From contig NZ_LPUT01000002.1 of the NCBI RefSeq assembly GCF_001563475.1, forward strand, positions 1-61,192: 61,192 bases of DNA, read 5' to 3'. Both the position numbers and the translations under genes were made by a program. This document shows positions 25,519-34,165 of the stretch, piece after piece (positions within the stretch are counted from its first letter, which is position 1; each line of letters begins with the position of its first letter). This DNA comes from Sporosarcina sp. HYO08 (GTDB lineage: Bacteria > Bacillota > Bacilli > Bacillales_A > Planococcaceae). A model generated the notes under the pieces. The model was not told where the DNA came from. It was given only the letters and a program-made list of their open reading frames with translations, and made no database searches.

Positions 25519-25654
25519 ATCAGATTGCCAAGCAATCCGTGATCTTTAAAGATTTTCATATGCGTGAATGAAATAAAAGTGGGACAGGAACAATTAGTAG
25601 TTTGTGGATGAAATAATAATGGGTATACTTCTTTCAAAGGAGATGTATGAACTG

Positions 25655-26359
25655 ATGACTGTGAAAAATTCGGAACGTTTTATTGTCGCATATAACCGGA
25701 TTGAAAAAATACTTGCTGATAAAGCGGATAGCAGTGACTATTCTCCGTTTTATCGCCTAATTGATAAGGTGAAGATTACAAACTCCGTTGTTCGCAAATA
25801 CGAAGATGATTTACGAGAGTTTGGAGATTTGCGTAATGCGATTGTCCATAGCCGAACAGACGTCGACTACGTCATTGCTGAACCCCATGATGAAATTGTG
25901 GAGCGTATCGAACTTATTGAACAGAAACTAGGTAATCCCCTTACTGTAGGTGCGCTTTTCGGCTGTAAAGTGCATACATTGCAAGCAGGGGATCCTTTGA
26001 CTGCTGCCTTGAAACTGATGTCCGATACGAAGTTTACTCAAGTCCCTATTTATGAGAATGGGAAATTCAAAGGCTTGATGACAGCTGCTGGCATAACCTA
26101 TTGGTTGGCCGGTCAGTCGACGGAAGACGTCATACCTCGGGAGATGCCGACGCTTTCTGATGTTTATAATTATGAGAATCGTAAAGAGTCGTATGAATTT
26201 GTCGACAAAGATCTATCTGTGTATGAAGCCGAAGACTATTTCAAACGGGCAATTTCCAAAGGTGTACGTTTGGAAGCATTGCTCATTACAGATAACGCAC
26301 AATCTGATGGGGAATTGATTGGAGTCCTTAGACCTTTTGATTTGCTGAAAATAAAATAA
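25655..26359 (+). CDS. HEPN-like domain fused to CBS-domain pair
   Basis: A 234-residue protein. The N-terminal about 85 residues are helical and carry LRNAIVH (Arg60-Asn-Ala-Ile-Val-His65), the R-N-x3-H motif characteristic of HEPN ribonuclease-type domains (established family motif). The rest is a Bateman module: VHTLQAGDPLTAALKLMSDT, TQVPIYENGKFKGLMTAAGI for CBS1, and YEFVDKDLSVYEAEDYF to DLLKIK for CBS2, which usually senses adenine nucleotides. The start is uncertain: ATG 25655 has AAAGGAG 12 bases upstream; in-frame GTG 25604 and ATG 25619 lack a good site. Ligand-gated RNA cleavage is an inference. Confidence 0.72.
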   Translation: MTVKNSERFIVAYNRIEKILADKADSSDYSPFYRLIDKVKITNSVVRKYEDDLREFGDLRNAIVHSRTDVDYVIAEPHDEIVERIELIEQKLGNPLTVGALFGCKVHTLQAGDPLTAALKLMSDTKFTQVPIYENGKFKGLMTAAGITYWLAGQSTEDVIPREMPTLSDVYNYENRKESYEFVDKDLSVYEAEDYFKRAISKGVRLEALLITDNAQSDGELIGVLRPFDLLKIK

Positions 26360-26482
26360 GCTTCAATGTATAATTGATTCAAACTGATGATTGAACACGA
26401 TCTTCCGTTAGTTGCGGATAAAAATACCGCATGCCTTGAATGCGCACTGTCAAGCAATCACTAACATCAGGAGGGAAATGCT

Positions 26483-27103
26483 TTGAAAAAAGTATGTTCT
26501 ATCGGGTTAATATTCATTTTGGGTATGATTTTGTTTGGTTGTGATCAGACACGTGATCCTGTAAAAAATGCCAATGAAGAGGTTCCCGACGAAAAGGAAG
26601 AGAAGGCTTTAGAAGACAATGAAGCTAACCTGGTGCTTCATACAGGCGCTGCCGAAACAGTCATTAGAAAAATTGAAGGTGCGGATCAGGAAGTGAAAGT
26701 TATTAATTATCAAATCCAGCCCTATCATATTGCTTATCAAGTAGACGAATCATTCGGTGTCCCCGAAGTAAAACAAAATCAAATTACTTATTCCTCTGAC
26801 AATGATGGTTATCAAATCATCATAGAAATGCTAGAACGCACAAATCTTGAAGAGGTTGTATCGGACTTACAAGAAGGATTTGAAACAGAAGGGTACGAAG
26901 AAAGTTTTGAATTGGAAAGCCTACCGCTAGAAGAAAATGGGTTAAGGGGAAAAATGCAGTTTTTTGGCTATCCCGTAAAAGGATTTATTGCTTATGAGGT
27001 GGATGAACATGTACTCGTTATTACGTATCAATATCCGGAAGTGGGCGGGGATGGGATGTATCCACTTTTGGCGTCCTTACGAAAATCGATTACGGTACAA
27101 TAA
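26483..27103 (+). CDS. Lipoprotein of unknown function
   Basis: A 206-residue exported lipoprotein. The signal peptide ends in the lipobox MILFGC, with Cys20 as lipid anchor, followed by a polar linker (NEEVPDEKEEKALEDNEAN) and a soluble domain of about 150 residues (YQIQPYHIAYQVDESFGVP; AYEVDEHVLVITYQYPEV). The start is TTG at 26483 behind AGGAGGGA. No family is recognised. Transcribed alone, on the same strand as the HEPN-CBS gene 120 bases upstream. Confidence 0.7.
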   Translation: MKKVCSIGLIFILGMILFGCDQTRDPVKNANEEVPDEKEEKALEDNEANLVLHTGAAETVIRKIEGADQEVKVINYQIQPYHIAYQVDESFGVPEVKQNQITYSSDNDGYQIIIEMLERTNLEEVVSDLQEGFETEGYEESFELESLPLEENGLRGKMQFFGYPVKGFIAYEVDEHVLVITYQYPEVGGDGMYPLLASLRKSITVQ

Positions 27104-27265
27104 TCATTTAGCTAATGTATTGCTATTTCATCCTCTATCTGTTATTCTTAAGAAGAATTATTTTTGTTCTATTTCAGATTAAAAATGGATTTTGTTTTTC
27201 GTCTAAGGTATTTGAGCAAGGATAGTAACATATTGTGCGGAGATCTGCACTAGGAGGCAATAATT

Positions 27266-27466
27266 ATGGAACAAGGTACAGTTAAGTGGTTCAATGCAGA
27301 AAAAGGTTTTGGATTCATCGAGCGTGAAGCAGGCGAGGACGTATTCGTACATTTCTCAGCAATCCAAAGTGAAGGTTTCAAATCTTTAGACGAAGGTCAA
27401 AGTGTAACATTTGAAATTGAACAAGGACAACGCGGCCTACAAGCTACAAACGTTCAAAAAGCTTAA
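27266..27466 (+). CDS. CspA-family cold shock protein
   Basis: A 66-residue single cold-shock domain, [20 protein letters not shown], with RNP1 KGFGFIE and RNP2 VFVHFSA intact. It binds single-stranded RNA/DNA and acts as an RNA chaperone. Closest to the Bacillus CspB/CspC/CspD group; which member is not decidable from one copy. ATG 27266 follows AGGAGGCAA. The 160-base upstream region is non-coding and may hold a long 5' leader, as is usual for csp genes. A bidirectional terminator closes the gene. Confidence 0.93.
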   Translation: MEQGTVKWFNAEKGFGFIEREAGEDVFVHFSAIQSEGFKSLDEGQSVTFEIEQGQRGLQATNVQKA

Positions 27467-27476
27467 TAATCGTCGG

Positions 27477-27506
27477 AAAAAGACCCTACGTATAGGGTCT
27501 TTTTTT
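27477..27506. terminator. Bidirectional terminator of csp and the isochorismatase gene
   Basis: AAAAAGACCCTA faces TAGGGTCTTTTTTT around a 4-base loop; it serves the two convergent genes. Confidence 0.9.
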
Positions 27507-27524
27507 ATTTGCCTACAAATGAAC

Positions 27525-28064
27525 CTATTTTATAATCTTCAATATTTGCTTAAATTCTTTCGCATCTGCAGTTTCCAATAATTCATAGATGGCCATTTCA
27601 ACACTTGTTCCAAAAATGCCTAGCGCTTTCATTTTCTCAAGTCCAAGCTGTTTATTTGCTAGTGTGCGGGAAGATACCGCATCTTCAACGACTTGTACAT
27701 CATAGTTCAATTCTTTTAACTCGGCAGCCGTTTGGTAGACACATATATGCGTTTCGATGCCCGCAATGAGGATTTTCTGCCTCTCCGTTGCTTTCAGTGC
27801 GTTCATAAATGCCACAGTTTTACAAGCACTAAACGTCATTTTAGGAATCGGTTCAAGCCCTTCTAATTGCTTGGAAATTTCTTCTACAGTCGGCCCCAAT
27901 CCATCTGGATATTGTTCAAGCCAGATGATTGGAACGTCCAGCACCCGTAAACAATTAATCAGTTTCCCTAAATTGTCGATGAACGCTTCACTGTCATGTA
28001 CGATCCTAGCTAATTTTCCTTGTACGTCTACTAGCACAAACACTGTTTGATCTTTTGTGAACAT
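27525..28064 (-). CDS. Isochorismatase-family hydrolase (YcaC-like)
   Basis: A 179-residue cysteine hydrolase. The catalytic triad is visible: Asp13 in FVLVDVQGKLA, a Lys in PKMTFSA, and the Cys in AGIETHICVYQTA. Length and C-terminal tail match the YcaC-like subgroup, whose substrates are mostly unknown. Start ATG 28064, with GGGG-rich AAAGGGGCTTGGG upstream on the minus strand. It is convergent with the cold shock gene and stands alone. Confidence 0.85.
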   Translation of the reverse strand: MFTKDQTVFVLVDVQGKLARIVHDSEAFIDNLGKLINCLRVLDVPIIWLEQYPDGLGPTVEEISKQLEGLEPIPKMTFSACKTVAFMNALKATERQKILIAGIETHICVYQTAAELKELNYDVQVVEDAVSSRTLANKQLGLEKMKALGIFGTSVEMAIYELLETADAKEFKQILKIIK

Positions 28065-28175
28065 CTGACTCCCAAGCCCCTTTCATAAACTTCCGGTGAA
28101 GTTGTTTGAATGTTCTTTATTCAATCATACCATATTTCACCAGTGGAAGCGGTGCAATCTAAGACCCCATCAAAT

Positions 28176-28270
28176 GGGTACCTGGTACCTATTATCACTT
28201 GTATTTAATGGCCCTAAAAAATAAAAGTGCCAGGTTCCAAGCAAATTTAAATTGCTTAGGAACTTGGTAC
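28176..28270. repeat. REP-like palindromes of the GGTACCTGGTACC / GTGCCAGGTTCC type
   Basis: GGGTACCTGGTACC (28177-28190) is a near-perfect palindrome, and AGTGCCAGGTTCCAAGCAA (from 28229) with TTGCTTAGGAACTTGGTACT (to 28271) forms an imperfect hairpin around AATTTAAATT. Both recall the Firmicutes REP-like GTGCCTGGCAC elements and the 17331 copy. Confidence 0.55.
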
Positions 28271-28286
28271 TCTGCATGTTAACTGA

Positions 28287-29129
28287 TTATGATTGTTTTA
28301 AAGCGCCGTTTGCCTCCGGGATGTTCTCCATGTCAAGGGCATTCACTTCACAGAAGTATTCCAGAAAGTTTGTAGCTTCTTTGATTTGCTCTTCATCCGT
28401 TTTTAAGGCAATGAGATCTTTTAAGATTTGAGCAGTCCAAATATTATCAAAATAACGGTATTTACCGGAATTCCATGTCGTTCGATGAGGGTGGCTCTTA
28501 TTACTATAATAATTCCAGAAAAGCATTTTTTCTGCTTCTTGATCCGTGAGCTCGATTCTGAATTCTGCATGAGACGGGATCATTCCATCATTGCTGAGGT
28601 TTCCGGAAAACGTTTCATTTACCATATAGAGGCCAAGAATCCGTCTTTCAGTTTCTGCCTGATCCGATTCTCTTGCGGTGAGGAGGGCCGCGCTGTTCGG
28701 ACGCAAACGAGCTGCGTTGTTTGGCTGACCTTTATTTTTTCCGCTTTGAACCTTGCCGGTAAATACTTGCCAGTCGACAAATACACTTTGTTGCTCTTCT
28801 TCCTCTAGCCATAAAACAATTTGTGAGCTTTCATGAATGCTGCGATTTTTTAGGATCTCTTTGCGCTGCTGTTCAAGTGCCTGCCGCATTTTTACTTCTT
28901 CACGTTTCTTTTCAAGTGCTTCTTCTTCCATTTCCTTTTTCAAAATAATGCTTTTCAAAGACTTTGCAGTATTCCGGTCGTTCAGTGTGATAAAAGTTCC
29001 AAATGCATCAGGATAAACGAATTTTTTAATACCCTCATTAAAATCAACGGTGATGATCGAATCTTCCTGACCCACGATATTACCTTCACCAAAAACTTTA
29101 TGGGTTATTTCTTCATTAATTAAATTCAT
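28287..29129 (-). CDS. Hypothetical protein with N-terminal Tudor-like (PcrA-tail-type) domain
   Basis: A 280-residue protein. Residues about 8-50 (THKVFGEGNIVGQEDSIITV, DFNEGIKKFVYPDAFGTFI) resemble the small barrel that ends PcrA/UvrD helicases and recurs at the N-terminus of many Bacillales proteins. A charged coiled coil follows (KKEMEEEALEKKREEVKMRQ), then a domain of about 160 residues with SKNQPNN-type loops and an aromatic-rich segment (MLFWNYYSNKSHPHRTTWN). No known enzyme motif. The start at 29129 has GAGGAG upstream, better than the longer frame from 29189. Role unknown. Confidence 0.6.
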   Translation of the reverse strand: MNLINEEITHKVFGEGNIVGQEDSIITVDFNEGIKKFVYPDAFGTFITLNDRNTAKSLKSIILKKEMEEEALEKKREEVKMRQALEQQRKEILKNRSIHESSQIVLWLEEEEQQSVFVDWQVFTGKVQSGKNKGQPNNAARLRPNSAALLTARESDQAETERRILGLYMVNETFSGNLSNDGMIPSHAEFRIELTDQEAEKMLFWNYYSNKSHPHRTTWNSGKYRYFDNIWTAQILKDLIALKTDEEQIKEATNFLEYFCEVNALDMENIPEANGALKQS

Positions 29130-29363
29130 TAACCGATTCTCCTCGCATACAATATTTAGGTGTTTATGTGGACACCTATTGTTTTCCAATTAGCCTACTT
29201 TCCATAAAATCCATTTGACCGAATTGGTTGAAAATAAGTTTTTGAATAAAAAAACCGCACTCAAATTCTGTCCAGAAGAAATTGCGTACGTCTACCGAGT
29301 GCCATCTTAAAACTGTTATAACTTTATAATACCATATAATCTAAAATATTGCAATTTTCGGGG

Positions 29364-29393
29364 TTGACAAGCATGGTTTGACTGTTGTATATT
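29364..29393 (+). promoter_or_regulatory. SigA-type promoter upstream of the SRPBCC gene
   Basis: TTGACA (29364-29369), 18-base spacer, TATATT (29388-29393). It would give a leader of about 150 bases before ATG 29550. Confidence 0.5.
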
Positions 29394-29549
29394 ATTATGT
29401 TATTTAATGTAAAAGTAATTAGAAGGGACGAAAGAAACGGCAGATCCATTTAGGTGTTTCTTCAAAATAGGCAGTTGCGGTATAATACTACTTGGTGAAT
29501 CTATTCAATTGGCACCCAATTGAAACTAGAAAAGAAAGTAGTGAAGCAT

Positions 29550-29999
29550 ATGGCAATCGCATCGCATTCTGTAAACATTCCAGCATCGGTAGAGAACGTA
29601 TGGGAATATGTGAGTCAAATTGAAAACTGGGCAACGATGGTTCCAGCTTATAAGGAGCACGAACAAATTGACGAACAAAAGTCGGTTTGGACATTTGAAG
29701 GGAATTTCAAAGGCCTCACAAAGACGGTGAAAATGGAGCTGGACATTACTGAATTTCAAGCACCATCGACAATTCGTTTTGAAATAAAAGGGTTGACGGA
29801 TAATTTCACAGGTAGCGGGACGTTTACTGCCGAAGAAAAAGCAGAACACACAACGATGACAGGAACAATTGAGGTCAATGCGGGCGGCTTATCAGGTGCT
29901 GTGTTATCACCAGTTCTAAAAATGGTGCTGCCGAAAGTAACATCGCGCCTAACTGAGAAAATTGCGCGTCAAATTAAAGGGGACAAGGTGCTAGCTTAG
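29550..29999 (+). CDS. SRPBCC (CoxG-like) lipid/ligand-binding protein
   Basis: A 149-residue START/Bet v 1-like protein, beginning MAIASHSVNIPASVENVWEY, with the family pattern VWEYVSQIENWATMVPAYKE, a WTFEGNFKGLTKTVKME strand pair, and TGSGTFTAEEKAEHTTMTGT. The C-terminal amphipathic helix (MVLPKVTSRLTEKIARQIKG) matches the CoxG-type subgroup. It binds hydrophobic ligands; partner unknown. ATG 29550 has only a weak upstream purine stretch (AAAGTAGTGAAG); TTG 29520 is an alternative start. Confidence 0.78.
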   Translation: MAIASHSVNIPASVENVWEYVSQIENWATMVPAYKEHEQIDEQKSVWTFEGNFKGLTKTVKMELDITEFQAPSTIRFEIKGLTDNFTGSGTFTAEEKAEHTTMTGTIEVNAGGLSGAVLSPVLKMVLPKVTSRLTEKIARQIKGDKVLA

Positions 30000-30021
30000 T
30001 TTTTACAACTAAATAAAATTG

Positions 30022-30068
30022 CAAAATGCCTGCCAACTATACAGATCTGTATAGCTGGCAGGTATTTT
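30022..30068. terminator. Bidirectional terminator between the SRPBCC and SLAP genes
   Basis: AATGCCTGCCA faces TGGCAGGTATT, with CTATACAGATCTGTATAG forming the inner stem. A long near-perfect hairpin between convergent genes. Confidence 0.85.
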
Positions 30069-30071
30069 TAT

Positions 30072-30482
30072 TTAATTCTCAATCGTATACTGCGGACAAT
30101 CAGTTGTTTCATTTGTTTTGGAAAAGATAAACGTCCATGGCATGGAAGTATTGCCGGGAATTTCACAAGGCAGGCTGAACGTTGCATTGGCCTGTTGTTT
30201 GCCTTGTTCAAAGTAGGCAATGGCTGTATGTTGTAAGTGGAAATTCATGTCTTCATAATTGTGAATCAGGACAGTGATCAGCTGTTCACCTTTATAATTG
30301 AGGGCTTTCCATAAAAATGAAAACTGGACGCCGTCTTGCGGCTGTTTTGTTTGTTTTTGAAAATGATTTATCACTTTTTCGCGATCGGCAGGGGAAATGG
30401 TTCGATCCCATGCAGGTTCAAAATAGAGTTTTTGCACCCCATCATCTCCCGTGAATTTTTCAATAGATTTATCATAACACAT
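30072..30482 (-). CDS. SLAP-domain protein
   Basis: A 136-residue protein consisting of one SLAP domain, found in proteins of the accessory Sec/S-layer assembly group of Bacillales: KLYFEPAWDRTISPADREKV, VQFSFLWKALNYKGEQLITV, LIHNYEDMNFHLQHTAIAYF and GNTSMPWTFIFSK are typical. No signal peptide is visible. Start at 30482 is supported by AAAAGGATC upstream; a longer frame from 30530 has no site. The function of such free SLAP proteins is not established. Confidence 0.75.
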   Translation of the reverse strand: MCYDKSIEKFTGDDGVQKLYFEPAWDRTISPADREKVINHFQKQTKQPQDGVQFSFLWKALNYKGEQLITVLIHNYEDMNFHLQHTAIAYFEQGKQQANATFSLPCEIPGNTSMPWTFIFSKTNETTDCPQYTIEN

Positions 30483-30633
30483 TAATGAAGATCCTTTTTT
30501 ATTTTCTGAATCGCACTGCAAAACATGCATTGTATGGAATTAAAATAAACCTTGCCAGTACATATACAAATAACTTACACGCAACCGAACCAACCTATAA
30601 ATTTTATATTCACCCCCCGCAAACTCACTCAAT

Positions 30634-30867
30634 CGATTCGTCTAACTGGATGAAATTGGACAACACAAAAGGGTGCCGCATCAATTATGAAAAGCAGCAG
30701 CTTCTGATGGTGCAAGATGCAATGCCGATGACTGCATAATCAGTCGAAGAGGAAATGCAAGATGCTTCCTCTACCGAGGGCAACATGCCCCTAGCAATAA
30801 CTTAAAAGAATAAAAGAATTAAAAATAGATAGTCGAGAGCGATTTCAACGTTGTGTCTGTTGCGGGT
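30634..30867 (+). pseudogene. Decayed duplicate of the middle of the phage replication gene
   Basis: About 230 bases that are roughly 85% identical by eye to 31291-31525 inside the next gene. Shared words include CCGCATCAATTATGAAAAGC, CTTCTGATGGTGCAAGATGC, GAAGAGGAAATGCAAGATGC and GGCAACATGCCCCTA. The copy has several stops (GCATAATCAG; ACTTAAAAG) and no start, so it is dead. It is an unequal-duplication or recombination scar next to the intact gene. Confidence 0.8.
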
Positions 30868-31042
30868 TGAAACTTACTGAAAAACAAATGCAACTACGTT
30901 GTCCACCTTTTCGAATGCGCGGTCTATATAATGTGTGACTGCATCGTGCATCTTGGCAAAAACGCCGTACGATCTTCCAAAAACACTTTCTGCATGGTCG
31001 ATCTAGTAAAGAAGAATTGTATTCAACGAAGGGGGAATAGCC

Positions 31043-31828
31043 ATGCATTTATTAATTCAAGAGTCACCGCTTCAAGTGCTGCCATCGCTTGCTGTGCAAG
31101 TCGGATTAAATGAAGCAATTTTACTCCAACAACTGCATTTTAGATTGCTCATCTCGACCAGTGTCCGGGATGGACATAAGTGGATTTGCAAAACATACGA
31201 AGAGTGGAAAAACGAAGAATGTCCATTTTGGTCCGTCGATACGATTAAACGGGCGATTCGCAGGCTTGAAAAAAGCGGTTACATCCTTTCGACCGATTCG
31301 TACAATCGGATGAAAATGGACAAGACGAAATGGTACCGCATCAATTATGAAAAGCTGCAACTTCTGATGGTGCAAGATGCAATGCCGGCGACTGCACAAT
31401 TAGCCGAAGAGGAAATGCAAGATGCTTTTTCTACAGAAGGCAACATGCCCCTAACAATCACTAAAAAGAATAAAGGAAATAAAAAATATACAGTCGAGAA
31501 CGATCTCGACGTTGTGTCTGTTATTGATTATTTGAATACCAAAGCAAACAAGCAATTCAGAGCCACTTCGAAAGCGACAGCACGGTTGGTAAGGGGGCGT
31601 TTTAGTGAAGGATATACGGTAGCAGATTTTAAAAAGGTGATTGATGCGAAGGCGGAAGAATGGCGGGATGATCCTTATTGGCAGAAGTATTTACGTCCTT
31701 CCACGTTATTCAACGCGACGAATTTTGAAAACTACTTGGAGCAATCAAGGGAGTTAAGGGGTAGTGAACCCTTGGAATACAGTCCGCCAGAGCCGTTTAA
31801 ATTGGATTACAGCAAAGGGGAGGTATAG
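31043..31828 (+). CDS. Phage-type replication initiator protein (conserved phage C-terminal domain)
   Basis: A 261-residue protein typical of the initiator/helicase-loader genes that precede DnaB in Bacillales prophages. The N-terminal 110 residues form a winged helix-turn-helix (PSLAVQVGLNEAILLQQLHF; SVDTIKRAIRRLEKSGYIL). A linker follows, then the conserved phage C-terminal domain (VSVIDYLNTKANKQFRATSK, VIDAKAEEWRDDPYWQKYLR, PSTLFNATNFENYL). ATG 31043 is preceded by GAAGGGGGA. The gene runs 3 bases from the DnaB gene, so both are one operon. No other prophage structural genes are in the window, so this is a relic or domesticated module. Confidence 0.85.
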   Translation: MHLLIQESPLQVLPSLAVQVGLNEAILLQQLHFRLLISTSVRDGHKWICKTYEEWKNEECPFWSVDTIKRAIRRLEKSGYILSTDSYNRMKMDKTKWYRINYEKLQLLMVQDAMPATAQLAEEEMQDAFSTEGNMPLTITKKNKGNKKYTVENDLDVVSVIDYLNTKANKQFRATSKATARLVRGRFSEGYTVADFKKVIDAKAEEWRDDPYWQKYLRPSTLFNATNFENYLEQSRELRGSEPLEYSPPEPFKLDYSKGEV

Positions 31829-31831
31829 GGG

Positions 31832-33085
31832 ATGAGACGTTTTGAGCAGACCGAAAAAAGTGTGTTAGGAACAATGCTTGCGGAACAGTATTTAATCGCA
31901 GATAGCGGCGTGAAGCAAGATTTTTTCATCAATCAAATTCACAAAAATATTTTTAGCTGCATGCAGGCGTTACTGGCAAAGAAACGCCCCCTCGATTACG
32001 TGATGCTGCTCACGATGATGGAACCTGCCGCACTTGGCGGCGTGAATTACGTGGCCGAATTAGAAAAATACGCAAACCCGGTGAAGTTCGATCATTATGT
32101 GGATATGATGCGCGAAGCATGGAAGAAGCGTGAAAAAAACAAAATTCTTTTCCAAGCGCAAGAAGGGGATTGGGAAATCGGAACGATCCAACGAGCGTTT
32201 GAAGAGTTGGAACAGGAAGGGAACGGCGGGTGTGATACAAGCATCCAAATGGATTTAGTCCAAATGAGTGAAAGGCCTTATGAAGAGACAGCGCACGTAC
32301 CTGGCGTTCCGACAGGATTAAAAGAATTGGATGAATTACTTGATGGTTTCCAACCCGCCGAATTAACCGTCATCGCGGCACGTCCATCGATGGGAAAGAC
32401 GGACACATTGAACCATTTTGCGCTCCATGCGGGATACGCCGGTTATCGGCCAATTATTTTTTCATTGGAGATGAGCAAGCCTGCGATGATTAACCGGCTC
32501 GTCGCTGTAACGGGCGGCTATAGCCGGCTGCGAATGCGAAACCCTTACAAGCACTTTACAGACAAACAAAAATCGGACTGGCTCCCGACACTCACGAGGC
32601 TAAATGAAGCGAACATTCATATTGACGATCGCGCCGGACTGACCGTATCGCAAATGCGTGCCGCAACGAGGAAAATGATGCATACAGGGCCAAAGCTAAA
32701 GCCAATTATTTTCATCGACTATTTGCAAATTATCCATGACGGTGGAAAAAGCTACAACCGCACCGAAATGATCGGTCAAATTAGCAACGATTTAAAACAA
32801 ATGGCAAAAGAATTTGACTGTCCTGTCGTTTGTCTGTCCCAACTGAATCGCAGTGTCGAAAATCGTGATAACAAACGCCCTGTCATGAGTGACCTGCGTG
32901 ACTCAGGCAATATTGAACAAGACGCGGATGTGATCGGTTTTCTATACCGCGACGACTACTATAACAAAAACTCCAAAGCGCCGGACCTGTTAGAAATCCA
33001 GATCGCAAAAAATCGTAACGGCCCCACGGGAACAATTACGGTCAGTTATGTGAAGGAGACAGGTGTTCTACGTTATATCGGTTGA
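31832..33085 (+). CDS. DnaB-type replicative helicase (phage-like)
   Basis: A 417-residue hexameric 5'-3' DNA helicase. N-terminal primase-interacting domain MRRFEQTEKSVLGTMLAEQY, then a RecA-like domain with Walker A ARPSMGKTD (about residues 182-190; normal DnaB has A, S or T after GKT, here Asp), DnaB motif IFSLEMSKP, Walker B IIFIDYLQII, and the SQLNRSVE...MSDLRDSGNIEQDADV motifs with arginine-finger region. It is shorter than the host DnaB (about 450) and lacks the usual long linker. GGGGAT precedes the ATG. It acts with the upstream initiator in phage-like replication; being intact, it may still be expressed. Confidence 0.9.
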   Translation: MRRFEQTEKSVLGTMLAEQYLIADSGVKQDFFINQIHKNIFSCMQALLAKKRPLDYVMLLTMMEPAALGGVNYVAELEKYANPVKFDHYVDMMREAWKKREKNKILFQAQEGDWEIGTIQRAFEELEQEGNGGCDTSIQMDLVQMSERPYEETAHVPGVPTGLKELDELLDGFQPAELTVIAARPSMGKTDTLNHFALHAGYAGYRPIIFSLEMSKPAMINRLVAVTGGYSRLRMRNPYKHFTDKQKSDWLPTLTRLNEANIHIDDRAGLTVSQMRAATRKMMHTGPKLKPIIFIDYLQIIHDGGKSYNRTEMIGQISNDLKQMAKEFDCPVVCLSQLNRSVENRDNKRPVMSDLRDSGNIEQDADVIGFLYRDDYYNKNSKAPDLLEIQIAKNRNGPTGTITVSYVKETGVLRYIG

Positions 33086-33136
33086 ACATCGCTAAAGCAC
33101 AAGGCGCCTGGAGCCTAGACGAAAGGGAGGGATGGC

Positions 33137-33646
33137 ATGAATAGAGTATTCGTAAAAGAAGTGCTTCAATTCGCCATTGAAACAGACATGATTCAGCTGG
33201 CACACCGGATTTTTTGGGCGGTTGTGAATGGAAAGGTCCAACTGGATGATGATGCCGAACAGCTTGAAGTCATCGACTACGACGTCGAAGCCATTTCGGC
33301 GATGGTCGAAGAAAACAAGTTACAGATTGGCAAGATCAAACTATATGTCGCCGAAATGAAAGAACCGGATCTATTTTCATTTTATTACAGCGAAAATATC
33401 TTGGAGGCCCATGCACTCCACCAAGACCTATTTCGGGAAACGCCGAAACGATTGACGAATGCCTCACATTTAATGAAAAAGCTTTTTCACTTCGATGAAA
33501 CGAGTGCTGCGGACATTTTATACTTTCACCGTACTAAAGTCGTCGCCTATCCGTATTATTTGGGTTATGCCAGGGCGGGGGAGCGGGTGTTAAGAAGGGG
33601 GGGACCGCTTTGTGCTTTGTTTAGGAAACGGTCAGATAGAAAATGA
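33137..33646 (+). CDS. Hypothetical protein of the phage replication module
   Basis: A 169-residue protein starting MNRVFVKEVLQFAIETDMIQ, rich in acidic residues in the N-terminal half (DDDAEQLEVIDYDVEAIS) and basic at the C-terminus (LRRGGPLCALFRKRSDRK). No family recognised. It lies 51 bases after the DnaB gene behind GGGAGGGATGGC and is likely co-transcribed. A decayed copy of its last third is present at about 46686-46815, so this module has been duplicated and scattered. Confidence 0.65.
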   Translation: MNRVFVKEVLQFAIETDMIQLAHRIFWAVVNGKVQLDDDAEQLEVIDYDVEAISAMVEENKLQIGKIKLYVAEMKEPDLFSFYYSENILEAHALHQDLFRETPKRLTNASHLMKKLFHFDETSAADILYFHRTKVVAYPYYLGYARAGERVLRRGGPLCALFRKRSDRK

Positions 33647-33769
33647 GTTACCGTATTTTGACACAATTTTACATAGTTTCACTCGAGGTTACAATAATAG
33701 CTAAATTCTAAAAAAAAACTAGAAAAAATACCTTTCTAGGTGTATTATATAAATTAATTAAATAGATGC

Positions 33770-33929
33770 GGATGAATATTACGGGAGAGACTAAACGAAT
33801 TGTTTAGCACCGAAGGAGCAAGTTCTGAAAAGAATTAATCTCTCAGGTAAAAGGACCATAATAGGACGCGCCTCTGGAGAGCGCCATGTGCCACCAAAGG
33901 AGTTATACTCTCAGGTAAAAGGACAGAGG
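33770..33929 (+). promoter_or_regulatory. Tandem glycine riboswitch (gcvT-type), two aptamers
   Basis: Two consecutive glycine aptamers. First: GGGAGAGA (33783-33790), ACCGAAGGAGCAAG, then CTCTCAGGTAAAAGGACC (33839-33857). Second: CGCCTCTGGAGAG, GCCACCAAAGGAG (33889-33902), then CTCTCAGGTAAAAGGACAG (33908-33926). These are the conserved blocks of the class. The linker between aptamers is short, as in cooperative tandem forms. It precedes the CycA-type permease by about 240 bases. Confidence 0.93.
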
Positions 33930-33975
33930 AAGTATAGGTGAACACAACACCTGTATTACCCCTGTCCTTTTGTTG
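33917..33975 (+). terminator. Expression-platform terminator of the glycine riboswitch
   Basis: AAAAGGACAGAGG (33917-33929), the 3' side of the second aptamer, can pair with CCCCTGTCCTTTT (33959-33971); inner AGGTG/CACCT pair too. Overlap of aptamer and terminator strands fits a glycine-induced ON switch. Confidence 0.8.
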
Positions 33976-34165
33976 GTGTGAAATACAAAGGGAGGGGAAT
34001 AGTCCCCTAACTCATGCAAAGATTCATTTTTTAAAATTGATCAGCAGTTTGTTAGGGATTTGGAAAAAATTGAAATGTAAGCGCTTTATCGAGAAATGAT
34101 GGAATTGCGAAATAACTACAGAACACTCAATACCAGACACCTAGAATTTAAGGAGTGGAAAGTTT

